Shown here piece after piece: positions 48,501 to 55,597 of a stretch of DNA of 64,000 nt. This stretch comes from Globodera rostochiensis (Eukaryota; Nematoda; Chromadorea; Rhabditida; Heteroderidae): NCBI GenBank assembly GCA_018350325.1, contig JAEVLN010000056.1, positions 85,421-149,420 of the forward strand. Reading direction: 5' to 3'. Under the pieces are notes generated by a model. The model had not been told where the DNA came from, did no database searches, and worked only from the letters and a program-made list of their open reading frames with translations. The translations under genes were made by a program, and so were the position numbers. Every line of letters begins with the position of its first letter. Within the stretch, counting starts at the first letter, position 1.

Positions 48501-51500
48501 AGGCGACTGGTTCTTCCGTCGTTGTCGTGATGTGATGTTCAGCTGCAGTGAACAGTCCAAGGTCGTATTGGAACTTGCTGAAAGTGTCTGAGAATTCCTC
48601 GATGAGCGCCTTCAACCTCGTGAGATCGTCTCCTTCAACCGCTGTTTTTGAGAAATCAACGACAAATGCCGGATCCACCGCCATACTTTTATGGCTTTCC
48701 ACCACTGCAATTTGCTTGGCGCATCCTTCTCTTAGAAGTCCATTGCGTTCACACATCAATTCATTGGCATATGCCAGATGAGTTCCTTTCCAAAGGCTCT
48801 TTGGTTCCATGGTCGGGTTGACCAACGCAATTTTTAGCTGCTCCTTGCCCGCAGGCGAGACACTGTTTACAACAAACAGTCCTTTCTTTGTCAGGCTACT
48901 GTCTGGCCTGTCAATGACCAACGGATTCTTCAGTGCCGGTGATACCTCAATCCGAGCGTTCACCAATACCTGAGAGTCCGCTGGGACCAGAATGTCCTCC
49001 TGCGCTGAGATTCGAATGTTGCTCAGCAGCACCGCAGACCGGTGACATAATTTGGCTTCATGGTTGCCAACAAAAAATTTTCCAGCCAGGTGGTCAAATG
49101 TGATGGCTGGCAACTGCTCGAAGACATCCCATCCAACAATGACGCTGTAGTCCCTCGAAACGGTGAACTCACTGTCCGCTACGAAGTAGATGACTGCTTG
49201 AGTCACCACTCCGGCAATGTTCAGACTGATTTGCGCGCATTCCCGAAGCCGAATAATGTGCCCTGAGGCACTCATTGCTTCTAAGTCCGCAGGTACGATT
49301 CGGCATTTCAATTCACCCGCAACTGACCGCGGAGCCACTGTTAAGCTTGCTCCAGTGTCCATCAGGCAGCGGACTGGTCTGGAGTTGATGGTCACTTGTA
49401 CCACTGCATGCTGCGGAGAAATGGCATTGAGATTTGGCAGGCTCGGCAACTGAGACCGTTTCCCAGCATTTCGAGACATTTTACGAACCACGAGAAAAGT
49501 TGAAATAATGACCAGGAACGTCACAATTTCTTCAGAAATAGTCAGGAGTGGAGTCGCTTGCTGCGCCATCTGTGCGCCGGTGAACGGAAGACATGCCAGC
49601 AGCAGGCTGATAACGGTTTTCGGCATTCTAAAACTGAAGCGCGTCCGCTTTCCTCGCCGCATTCTCTTTTGAGCCGGCGGTGCAATAGACTCAATTAATT
49701 TGATTGGGGTGAGCGCCACCTCAGACTCCAAGGCTTTAACTCCCGGCTCAGCGCCGGTTGCAATTGCACTCACCGCTGGGGTTGGTTCATTGACTTGCCG
49801 CGCCCCGCTGCCGGCTCCGAATGTCATCCGATTTGAAATCCCTCTGCCTCTGTACTCATCCCGTAACATCAGCCCGAACCGGACCACAAAGTCAGCAAAG
49901 ACAATAATTGTCATCACTGCCAGTGTGATCTGGCCCATTCTCACCCAATCGCCAAAAATTTTGTCTCGGACTTGGACACTCACCTCTTCCCATTGGTCTG
50001 ATAATGTTTTTATCACCGTTGTGTTCTGGCTCCGAATTTTGTAAGTTAGTTCACTTACCCTGGCCAAATTTGCTTCATACGCTTGTCCCAGCACATCCGA
50101 GATGTTCACCAGGGCCAGGTGAAGAAAGTTGTGACGTGAGAACGTCAGCGTGGCGGGGAAGCCATCGCCCAACTTCGCAATTCGGTCCACTTTGACCTGC
50201 TTGACCTGCGCGCTGACCTGATCAACTTCAAGCAGTACACCGCGCACGAAGATGAACTGTAGCTGAAATTCAGCACACGGCGCCTTCCTCGCCGTTGGAT
50301 TTACGATCATTGTTCTCGGGTTGACGAATGCCATCTGCTCGGTGCCTTTCGTCTTGAACTTGATGGGAATTTGATCAAAACATTCCGGTTTCCCGTCGGC
50401 ATCCTTCCCAACTTGTGCAAATTCGTATTCACTGGCTCCCAACTCCATGCATGGCCATACTTTGATCAGTTCCGGACCAGCGGCTTTTGCTACTAGTTTC
50501 CCGGACTGAAATAATTTCCTGGCAAATGCCGTTGGGTCCGACAGCAGTGCCGTGGCTGCCCACCTTCGCGTTTCCACCATGTAGTCGCAAATTGACTTAA
50601 CCATCTGCGAAAAGGAAACTGTGAGGAGCTCCCTCACTTTTTCATCCAAATAGCCCAATTCTGAATTCAGTTCGGATTCAGTTACCAATGACTCTGTCGA
50701 CCTTCGAGTCCTTCTGCCCTTCTTTATGACAACGTCCTGCACTGCAAAACCTTCCTCAGATTTCTGCAGTCCCTGCCCACACGAGTATACTTTCCTGGAC
50801 TCGTTTCTGAAGGTGAGACGGAAACTGACCTCGTCTGACACCCAGACATTGTCCAACTGCAGCCCTTTCCACGTGCCAATCTTAGAGAATTCGCAGTTGC
50901 CCGTCCCGTTGGTGTCCCAAATGATCCGCGTTTTATCCTCCAGACTGCACTGACCATCTCCGAATGGCGAAAGGTCAATTCTTTTGTCTGTGTGCAGCAA
51001 TCCTGACTCGTTTACTAGGACGCCCAGACTGCACTTGCCATCCTCGACCATCTGTCGGCATTCACTCAAACTTACCTCCTGCATTTGTGGCTCCACCATC
51101 TCCTGCACCGGCACATTCGTGATCGATGTGTACTTCCTGACCGCTTTACGAACTTTTCGGCAAGTCCAAGCGTCGACTGAATGTTCAAACATATTTTGCG
51201 CGAAAATGTGTAGGACTCGGGGGACCGGTGACTTAGAGTGATTCACTGCATGTTTTGAACAACCAATCACTTCCGGCAACTGCCAAACTTTTCCTCCTCG
51301 CTGAGTTTGGCAAATTAATGGATGAGACGGCAGCTCAGTCTTCTCAAATCCATTTGCCACCGAACATAAGGCAAAGATCATCATCGACATGAACGAAAGT
51401 GAGACCACTTTTGATTTAAGGCTAGTTCCTTCCCAGTTGGACGTCTTTGGTTGATGTTTTATCGCTGCTTCCGGCCCGCAGGCTGGGATTGTTTCCTCCT

Positions 51501-52107
51501 TCTTTTCCACCCGGCCTTCCCCTTTCTCTTCCTCCGGCAACTCCTTTTTTTGCTCAATTTGGGCAATGGTGTTCATGGAGCCCGATGTTTGCCCTTCTTC
51601 ATCGCCCGCCGTTCGACTTGGGTTGTTTCGGACATTCATCTCCACCAGGGATTGTACCAAATTCTCCATGAATCCAAGGGAATTTGACGGAAGGGCTGGG
51701 ACTTCGAATGAGTTTATGGGGTTTGGTCTGTTTTGCCACCCCCCTTGCGGCTGTCGAGGTTGCTGGTCAGCCCACCTCACCTGCCGGAAGGGTCTGCCCC
51801 GGTTGCCTTGAAAGTTGTTGCGGCGTTCCTGGCACGCGTAAGCGAAATGACCCACGCGCTGGCAGTAGTGGCAACGCGGGTTGCTCGACCAATTCCGTTG
51901 GCTGAACTGTTCTTGACGGCCACGTCCCCAATTGCGGAAGCCTCCACGGCCTCCTCCGAACTGACTGCTGCTGTCTCTGAGCATTTGGTGGCAAAAACGG
52001 TCTGAAACTTCGCACATTGCTCCCGGAGGTGCCCTGGACATTTGCTCCTGTTCCAGCCGTTGGACCAGCGTTCCATTGAGTCTGAGATGGGCGATTGTTG
52101 AGTACAT
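45541..52107 (-). CDS. pol: Retroelement polyprotein: gag zinc knuckle, envelope-like module, PR, RT, RNase H, integrase
   Basis: One uninterrupted 2,188-codon frame. Domains: CCHC knuckle C79/C82/H87/C92; acidic linker (160-205); hydrophobic signal-like segment (about 234-253); Cys-rich ectodomain with several Asn glycosylation sequons; basic RRTRR site (465-469) that could serve a furin-type protease; membrane anchor (about 726-747). Two more hydrophobic stretches (829-845, 861-875) precede the aspartic protease DTGA (917-920). RT spans about 1205-1405 with YVDD at 1351-1354. RNase H spans about 1495-1615 with D1502, E1545, D1570 and D1613. The integrase has H1748/H1756/C1785/C1788 zinc binding and D1817, D1877, E1913 with exact D-x35-E spacing. 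It overlaps gag by 341 bases in another frame, so the upstream codons are probably reached by frameshift. The envelope-like assignment rests on signal, cleavage-site, anchor and Cys layout, not on a recognised fold; a chuvirus-like class is possible but unproven. Confidence 0.92.
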   Translation of the reverse strand: MYSTIAHLRLNGTLVQRLEQEQMSRAPPGAMCEVSDRFCHQMLRDSSSQFGGGRGGFRNWGRGRQEQFSQRNWSSNPRCHYCQRVGHFAYACQERRNNFQGNRGRPFRQVRWADQQPRQPQGGWQNRPNPINSFEVPALPSNSLGFMENLVQSLVEMNVRNNPSRTAGDEEGQTSGSMNTIAQIEQKKELPEEEKGEGRVEKKEETIPACGPEAAIKHQPKTSNWEGTSLKSKVVSLSFMSMMIFALCSVANGFEKTELPSHPLICQTQRGGKVWQLPEVIGCSKHAVNHSKSPVPRVLHIFAQNMFEHSVDAWTCRKVRKAVRKYTSITNVPVQEMVEPQMQEVSLSECRQMVEDGKCSLGVLVNESGLLHTDKRIDLSPFGDGQCSLEDKTRIIWDTNGTGNCEFSKIGTWKGLQLDNVWVSDEVSFRLTFRNESRKVYSCGQGLQKSEEGFAVQDVVIKKGRRTRRSTESLVTESELNSELGYLDEKVRELLTVSFSQMVKSICDYMVETRRWAATALLSDPTAFARKLFQSGKLVAKAAGPELIKVWPCMELGASEYEFAQVGKDADGKPECFDQIPIKFKTKGTEQMAFVNPRTMIVNPTARKAPCAEFQLQFIFVRGVLLEVDQVSAQVKQVKVDRIAKLGDGFPATLTFSRHNFLHLALVNISDVLGQAYEANLARVSELTYKIRSQNTTVIKTLSDQWEEVSVQVRDKIFGDWVRMGQITLAVMTIIVFADFVVRFGLMLRDEYRGRGISNRMTFGAGSGARQVNEPTPAVSAIATGAEPGVKALESEVALTPIKLIESIAPPAQKRMRRGKRTRFSFRMPKTVISLLLACLPFTGAQMAQQATPLLTISEEIVTFLVIISTFLVVRKMSRNAGKRSQLPSLPNLNAISPQHAVVQVTINSRPVRCLMDTGASLTVAPRSVAGELKCRIVPADLEAMSASGHIIRLRECAQISLNIAGVVTQAVIYFVADSEFTVSRDYSVIVGWDVFEQLPAITFDHLAGKFFVGNHEAKLCHRSAVLLSNIRISAQEDILVPADSQVLVNARIEVSPALKNPLVIDRPDSSLTKKGLFVVNSVSPAGKEQLKIALVNPTMEPKSLWKGTHLAYANELMCERNGLLREGCAKQIAVVESHKSMAVDPAFVVDFSKTAVEGDDLTRLKALIEEFSDTFSKFQYDLGLFTAAEHHITTTTEEPVASPPRRMPYKYKEELKKHIDQLLASGVMIESDTPWVTPIVIVQKKDGGIRPCLDFRKLNEVTIPDRYPLPRLDSIMERVGSCAFYTSLDLASGYLQIKLSDETSRKCGVITEDNVFQMMTMPFGMKNATAAFSRAMAVVLSGLDGIALAYVDDVLIFTKEEDFEEHLAAVRKVLERFRLYNLKLSPKKCTFASKEMNFLGFVLNSGGFKPSLSRIEILKEMPVPTSVKEVKRVLGQAGFYRRHIENFAMVVEPMLKLTRQGNKFEWGRDQQEAFDQVKNLLSQVPNLVFPDYGKPFHIFTDASTVGQGGVLMQKSEVSGGFSAVSYCSRTLSTAERKWPAVQVELGAIIYALREFRPFIFMSDVELHTDHKPLAFLLKKSESSPQLARWMIELQNYQIKIVHVAGKENSLADALSRATEDKPFTEMQSIDELEDIIEFPVCLAISQHSRVVMDPFLNKLLVRQEDGGSYEVKLEEEQMKDPEAVAYIEFVRNGEFPAGLDEKENETFAVGASKFKLDSGVLYFKEDGQPPKIYVPISLRGLIFESFHSSLLGGGHLNYRKTLAKCRKYFWPKMHSDILTWVKLCITCQLRHSPTPAYREEMMMVPANTLFAKVGLDLAGPFPMTQKGNKHILNIVCWFTKYVISVPVPDTKARTIAQAFLNHCYLKFGGCTELITDNATAFTSDFFREFCSMLYIDKKYACPHWSQGNASTERTFRTFHNILAKYISRNQPDFDEFLDAACFCYNTSVHASTGESPFFLMFARDPVFCVDQIVDPKIRDPVAISDRGEFKQKMVVAIRQAWHAASEEYAKAQLKMKEQYDRRARPQQVQAGDRVLIRNYEGRVGTSKKFQLPWKGIFRVIEVEGIHVTVVSCSAPSSAPRRLHLNQVKKCFEMLGPACTVPALPADEKESLEAAAAADAEAQGQGEAIRPLGGEEDAEEEIQNLEDSRPNDEAVSLACGPKAVKNEMITELAKSALSRAAQSPAGTT
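45620..45639 (-). repeat. 20-bp recurrent motif, copy 4
   Basis: Plus-strand GCTTTTGGCCCGCAGGCCAG, read as LACGPKA near the polyprotein C terminus. Confidence 0.8.
48840..48859 (-). repeat. 20-bp recurrent motif, copy 5
   Basis: Plus-strand GCTCCTTGCCCGCAGGCGAG in the interval between PR and RT, read in another codon phase (SPAGKE). Confidence 0.65.
49843..51411 (-). other. Envelope-like glycoprotein module within the polyprotein
   Basis: Residues about 233-755 of the polyprotein. It begins with a hydrophobic signal-like run ending near CSVANG. The ectodomain has at least ten Cys and sequons such as NHS, NES, NGT, NIS and NTT. A dibasic RRTRR site near 465 splits it into an N-terminal part of about 230 residues and a C-terminal part of about 285. 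The latter ends in a single transmembrane helix followed by a short basic tail (RDEYRGRG). In known env-bearing LTR elements such a gene follows pol, but here it is fused between the gag knuckle and the protease. Whether it is still processed or functional cannot be told from sequence. Confidence 0.6.
51467..51486 (-). repeat. 20-bp recurrent motif, copy 6
   Basis: Plus-strand GCTTCCGGCCCGCAGGCTGG, read as PACGPEA just before the signal-like segment of the glycoprotein module. Confidence 0.8.
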
Positions 52108-53179
52108 TGACTGCTTGAGACAGTCGGTTGGCCTCGTCGCCTCTGTTCATCAACAACAGAGCTTCCAGCTCTTCGGCCTGGGCCTGAACCATCTCCAGGT
52201 CTTTTGCCTGAGTTAGGCCAACCAAACGAATCAAAAAACTCATGTTCGGTTTGAGCCGATCCAAGAACTCCTCACAGACTTTCTCCTTGCGCTGCGCTTC
52301 GGTGAGCGATGGGTTGGTCGCCTCAACCAATGGCGTCAACCGCCGCAGAAATTGGGCCACTGATTCGTCCTCTCGTTGTCGGCTCAGCGTTAACGTCCGC
52401 TTGGCAACTTCCCTGCGCTGCGGTGAGTCCAATTTGGCTCTCAGGGCTGCCAATGCCGAATCGAGAGTTGCCGTTTGCGCTGGCAATAATCCCTTAAACA
52501 GTGCTCGAGGGGTGTCCTTCAGTGCCAGTTTAAGTCTTGTCACCTTCTCAGGTTCGGTGTAGGTCTTACCTGAGATGGACAGATAGTCCTTGAACCGTTC
52601 TGCCCATTCGTCAAATGCAAATGCCGACTCTTCTCCGAACATCTCCAGATTTGAGCCCACCGTTCCGCCGGATAGCATGTTCAAACCCCACACAGGACGA
52701 TTGTCTCCTTCCTCTTCTCCTTCGTCTCCCTGCTGCTCATTTTGCCGTGGCGCCTGCGGCGTCACAAAGTCGGTATTCGACTCCCTTCGTCTGCTGCCCG
52801 CCAGACTGGGTTCCCTTGTGCTGGCATTTCGCTCGTTTTCCAAGTCTTCCACTCTCTCAGCCAGCGTGGCAATTTGGAGTTTGACTGTTTCGAAATTCAA
52901 GTTCGAATTGGCCACCACGTCATTAACCCAGCTCGCTTTTAGGTTCACGGACCTGTTCATCAGTCTAAATGCCCGATTCACTTTGTCTTCCATTCTCCCC
53001 AAATCAACTTGGGCTCTCTCCAAGTCCGCCACTTTGACTGACGTTTTTCCGTGCCAAAATTTTCTATCAATTGCCGCGATGGTCAACTCACCATCTCCTT
53101 CATTCGAATCAACTGCTTCAGGCCCGCGGGCCAGTGGAACTTGAGACCCGGACCCGCCAGGGTCACTGGTCGATGTCAT
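51767..53179 (-). CDS. gag: Gag polyprotein (matrix/capsid part)
   Basis: A 470-codon frame; Met at 53,179 is the first after upstream stops. It forms the particle shell. Residues 30-115 contain coiled-coil-prone heptads (MEDKVNRAFRLMN, TLAERVEDLENE), 140-160 are acidic, and about 185-345 match the retrotransposon gag/capsid fold signature (FDEWAERFKDYLSISG, VTRLKLALKDTP, AQFLRRLTPLVE). There is no zinc knuckle in this frame: the CCHC motif lies in the overlapping polyprotein frame. Composition changes to Arg/Pro-rich around codon 400, where the frames exchange coding quality, so the last 65-70 codons here are probably read only by non-shifted ribosomes or not at all. LARGPEA near the start is one of the recurrent motifs. 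Confidence 0.9.
   Translation of the reverse strand: MTSTSDPGGSGSQVPLARGPEAVDSNEGDGELTIAAIDRKFWHGKTSVKVADLERAQVDLGRMEDKVNRAFRLMNRSVNLKASWVNDVVANSNLNFETVKLQIATLAERVEDLENERNASTREPSLAGSRRRESNTDFVTPQAPRQNEQQGDEGEEEGDNRPVWGLNMLSGGTVGSNLEMFGEESAFAFDEWAERFKDYLSISGKTYTEPEKVTRLKLALKDTPRALFKGLLPAQTATLDSALAALRAKLDSPQRREVAKRTLTLSRQREDESVAQFLRRLTPLVEATNPSLTEAQRKEKVCEEFLDRLKPNMSFLIRLVGLTQAKDLEMVQAQAEELEALLLMNRGDEANRLSQAVNVLNNRPSQTQWNAGPTAGTGANVQGTSGSNVRSFRPFLPPNAQRQQQSVRRRPWRLPQLGTWPSRTVQPTELVEQPALPLLPARGSFRLRVPGTPQQLSRQPGQTLPAGEVG
51955..51990 (-). promoter_or_regulatory. Probable gag/pol frame switch
   Basis: Protein-like coding moves from the gag frame (ending around LPPNAQRQQQS) to the polyprotein frame (starting around SQFGGGRGG) within about 30 bases near AGACAGCAGCAGTCAG on the minus strand. 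The required change is +1 (or -2). No classical slippery heptamer is visible, so this is either programmed +1 shifting or a one-base error or mutation. Confidence 0.45.
53115..53134 (-). repeat. 20-bp recurrent motif, copy 7
   Basis: Plus-strand GCTTCAGGCCCGCGGGCCAG, read as LARGPEA at codons 16-22 of gag. Confidence 0.8.
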
Positions 53180-53558
53180 GCAAACGTTAGATTTAGGTTG
53201 GATTGATTGAGATTTTGTTTTTATCTAAACCGAGGTACTCATTAACATTTGGGATGAAACCATTTGGCTTTGGACTCACTTCCTAGTTTTATAATTAGCC
53301 TAGTTTGCGGTGGAATACAACTTGTCCCCCATTCAACTGATTTGAGAGGACAATGTGGAGTGACGGCGAATGTAAAGATGAGCGTTCGTTTGTGACTTTT
53401 GCTTCTCGTCGGCTCATTCGCCGATCCTCTCAGTTCCCGCGGCGATTGTATCAGCTAATGGACTTCCGCTAACATATTCCGATGGTGAACGGGGCTAACG
53501 GACAAACAACAGCGATCAACGGCCAGCTCGTCGTTGTACTTTGACTCTTTTTGGAAAA

Positions 53559-53771
53559 TCAGCGGATGTGAATGCGAGAAGAAGGAATATGCAATTTGAG
53601 CTTAGCTTGGTCTTTGGTCTTGGCCTTTCTTGAGCGAATGATTTCTCTGCCCAAAAGTGAATGAGTTTTTTTTTGGTCGATTCGAGTTCTGATGGTCTTT
53701 ACCTGCCTTTTTGGTTGTTTTTCTCTTTCAGCCCTTTTAGACTCTTCTAGTCCGGGCACGCATTTGGCCAT
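53559..53771 (-). CDS. Small basic leader ORF (uncertain)
   Basis: A 70-codon ORF upstream of gag, very rich in Lys and Arg, without recognisable domains. It could be a fortuitous frame in a purine-rich leader or a small upstream ORF. No homologue is recognised. Confidence 0.2.
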   Translation of the reverse strand: MAKCVPGLEESKRAEREKQPKRQVKTIRTRIDQKKTHSLLGREIIRSRKAKTKDQAKLKLHIPSSRIHIR

Positions 53772-53804
53772 CTTTCTTTAAATTATTTTTCTTGTGTGAT
53801 AACT

Positions 53805-53824
53805 GCTTCAGGCCCTCAGGCTAG
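53805..53824 (-). repeat. 20-bp recurrent motif, copy 8 (untranslated leader)
   Basis: Plus-strand GCTTCAGGCCCTCAGGCTAG. Outside gag and pol, so its conservation cannot be explained by the LACGPEA peptide. Confidence 0.75.
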
Positions 53825-53900
53825 GGGATCCCCTTTTCTCTCCGCGACATGTTCAGTCCTCTTTCTCGTCGTCCCGTCGATGGAGCTTTTCCCGAAAATG

Positions 53901-53920
53901 GGAACCATCCGGTGCTACCA
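53901..53920 (-). promoter_or_regulatory. tRNA primer-binding site
   Basis: On the element strand TGGTAGCACCGGATGGTTCC starts at the inner end of the 5' LTR. TGG followed by complementarity to a tRNA 3' end is the standard minus-strand primer layout. I cannot name the tRNA with certainty. Confidence 0.7.
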
Positions 53921-54303
53921 GTGAGTGGTTGCGCGCTGCGCCCACCCAGAATAGAGTTTGCACCGACTGTTCCGGATGGAGTTTGGGATGGGGGTCAGAA
54001 TCTCAGGGAGGGTGCCCGGGCCCTGGGCGATGACTTTGCCTCTCCAAATTCGACTCGCTCCACCAATAATAAAAGATGTTTATTCACTCCGACGCACATG
54101 AGATGGAAACGGACGGATGGAATTGAACATAAGTTTCCGCGGAACTGATCACTGGGGAAAGGAAGGGCAAGGGAAAAGTTGGTCAGAGGGGCGGGGACAA
54201 TCGATATCGGAGATAAATGGTTCATGCGATCGATGAGGGGGACGGCTCAGCAATTCGGAGAGATTGCCGAAATTGGGGAATGCCGACCGGAGAGTCCCTT
54301 ACA
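53920..54303 (-). repeat. 5' LTR of the retroelement
   Basis: A 384-bp partner of 38,662-39,046. It ends (plus strand) CCCTTACA followed by the CTAT duplication. It carries AATAAA on the element strand (plus-strand TTTATT at 54,079-54,084), as does the other LTR. The promoter should lie in the U3 part near 54,150-54,300, but no clear TATA box is seen. Confidence 0.9.
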
Positions 54304-54307
54304 CTAT
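54304..54307 (+). repeat. Target-site duplication CTAT (right)
   Basis: Matches 38,658-38,661. The sequence just after it reads YFGIFYY in one frame, a phrase typical of the SPRY domain in cyst-nematode SPRY proteins, so the element may have inserted into a SPRY exon. Confidence 0.6.
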
Positions 54308-54487
54308 TTTGGAATTTTTTACTACCTATTTTGGCTGTTCGATTTTGCCACTTTAATTTGAATGTAATTTCCGTTTTTTTGTGGGTTTGTTTAAAGAGAT
54401 GGCACTATGCCATCCCCCCCCCCCTCCCCCTCCTCCCGCTCCCCCCGGGGGCAGTTGGATTTCGCCCCAATGTTTTGGCTTATCAAT
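54308..54487. other. Flank with C-rich low-complexity run
   Basis: SPRY-like residue string at the left, then a C-rich run (about 54,412-54,448). No intact exon. Confidence 0.5.
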
Positions 54488-54490
54488 TGA

Positions 54491-54669
54491 TGGGATCCCG
54501 CTGCATGTTACAAGGACCTGACGCTCTCTGAGCCCGACCAATTGATTGTCCAATATAATGGAAAGGCTTTTTTGGGTAAATATTATTCTGTTAAATGATT
54601 TTAGACAATTTTTGAATTAATTCACTTTTCAGATGGAGGCTCTGTTATCGCTGAAAAGCCTGTTTAAAA
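54491..54669 (+). pseudogene. SPRY-domain fragment, nonsense-mutated
   Basis: Two exon pieces joined by a short intron (donor GTAAAT at 54,576, acceptor TTTTCAG ending at 54,632). The first reads WDPAACYKDLTLSEPDQLIV and on, close to the cyst-nematode SPRY pattern. It is preceded by TGA where the family has an Arg codon (CGA to TGA change). The second piece reads [10 protein letters not shown] and ends in TAA. The intron position and phase equal those of the copy at 56,114-56,355. It is a dead duplicate of a SPRYSEC/RBP-like gene. Confidence 0.75.
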
Positions 54670-54786
54670 TATTATTATTATTTTTTAGCTGAATTTTGTT
54701 GGAGAGCACAAAGGCACTTACGGATACGACAGCACGTTCATGTAAATGCGTTTGTTTGTTTGTTGTCATATTTTACATTGGTTTTG

Positions 54787-54950
54787 GGTCGAGCATACGG
54801 AGCCTCGGACATTGAACTTTCGGAAGAGGCAAAGCGCAAAGTGACCCAATTCACACGTCAAGGCTTCGCCGGTCTCCCAATTTGCATGGCCAAAACGCAT
54901 TTGTCGCTGTCTCACGACGCGTCCTAAAAAGGGGCGCCAACCGGTGGGTG
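54787..54950 (+). pseudogene. Formate-tetrahydrofolate ligase (C1-THF synthase) fragment
   Basis: One plus-strand frame reads [20 protein letters not shown], then [19 protein letters not shown]. This is the highly conserved C-terminal region of the formyl-THF synthetase domain of one-carbon folate metabolism. After LSHDAS an in-frame TAA (54,925-54,927) replaces a family codon, and KGAPTG follows as expected before similarity stops. Upstream exons are missing. It is a decayed exon of an MTHFD1-type gene, moved or left here. Confidence 0.75.
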
Positions 54951-55597
54951 GGTGGGGCAAGCAATGGCCGGGTCCGGTCATTTTGGCCCGATCAGTCGTC
55001 ATATCTTAGTCATTAGGAAAGGCAATCAAACAAAAAGTGATATCATATAATAAACAGAAGAACGGAATGGTACCGTAGTTTTATTCAAATTCGTTTCCGG
55101 TCCCGACCTCAAAAATTCAATTTCACCGGGCTCTCAACCAGGGATGCCAAGTTGCCTTAGGAAAAATTTTGAAAATTTAAAAAAAAATTGGCCCAATAAT
55201 TATCATTATTGGGCGCGATTATGTGCTCAAGCCGACTCCGACCGTTTAACAACCGGAGCCCGCCGCCATTTCCAGGGCAGGCGACCATTGAGACGCAGAA
55301 CGGCGACACTGTGCCGTGCTGTGTACTCGCGGCGCGAGTGGCGGGGCGGGACGGGAAACGGCGCCGACGAGCGAATCGCACGGAACCAGACACGCGTCGT
55401 GTTCTTATATAATGTAAGGATATTTTGCTCATTATTTTTCGATGGGGTGTAAAAGAGTAAAGGAAAAGAAAAAAGCTTGTGAACTATTTTCTTTCACGCT
55501 CGTTTCTCTCTCCGTTTTGATTTGTTGCAATAAATCAATAAATGTTCACATGGGAAATATTAATTTAAGATCGGAATTTTTAATTAAATAATTAAAG
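54951..55597. other. Intergenic, GC-rich patch
   Basis: GC-rich stretch at about 55,240-55,400 with frames open on several strands but no recognised protein. TTATATAAT follows at about 55,406. It may be a promoter of the partial gene that follows, but this is only inferred from position. Confidence 0.3.

Larger units (their letters stand above)
53180..53919 (-). promoter_or_regulatory. 5' leader of the retroelement
   Basis: About 740 bases between the 5' LTR and the gag start. It holds the primer site, one copy of the 20-bp motif (53,805-53,824) and a 70-codon basic ORF (53,559-53,771). By analogy it should contain the packaging signal; no specific structure is proven. Confidence 0.5.
38662..54303 (-). 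mobile_element. 15.6-kb Ty3/gypsy-type LTR retroelement with glycoprotein module and helicase cargo
   Basis: The complete element lies on the minus strand. In its own 5' to 3' order it has a 5' LTR (53,920-54,303), a primer-binding site, a leader and gag. A gag-knuckle/glycoprotein/PR/RT/RNase H/IN ORF follows, then a rearranged block, a second glycoprotein tail, an SF1 helicase, a polypurine tract and the 3' LTR (38,662-39,046). The PR-RT-RH-IN order and the RT, RNase H and integrase motifs place it in Ty3/gypsy (Metaviridae-like) rather than copia or BEL. CTAT duplications flank it. The GC content is far above that of the left flank. The major ORFs are open, yet the LTRs differ at roughly a fifth of sites after their first 120 bases, and the block at 43.26-45.5 kb looks rearranged. 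It is therefore either an old element under selection or a composite of related copies. Confidence 0.88.

Noticed and set aside
45907..53144. Plus-strand ORFs opposite gag-pol
   Set aside because: Shadows with unnatural composition and no domains.
38662..54303. BEL/Pao or copia classification
   Set aside because: Domain order PR-RT-RH-IN with a Ty3-type integrase and RNase H phrases (HTDHKPLAF) fits Ty3/gypsy. Copia has integrase before RT.
55144..55452. Overlapping ORFs in the GC-rich patch
   Set aside because: Several frames are open at once because of base composition; none shows a recognisable domain or splice context.
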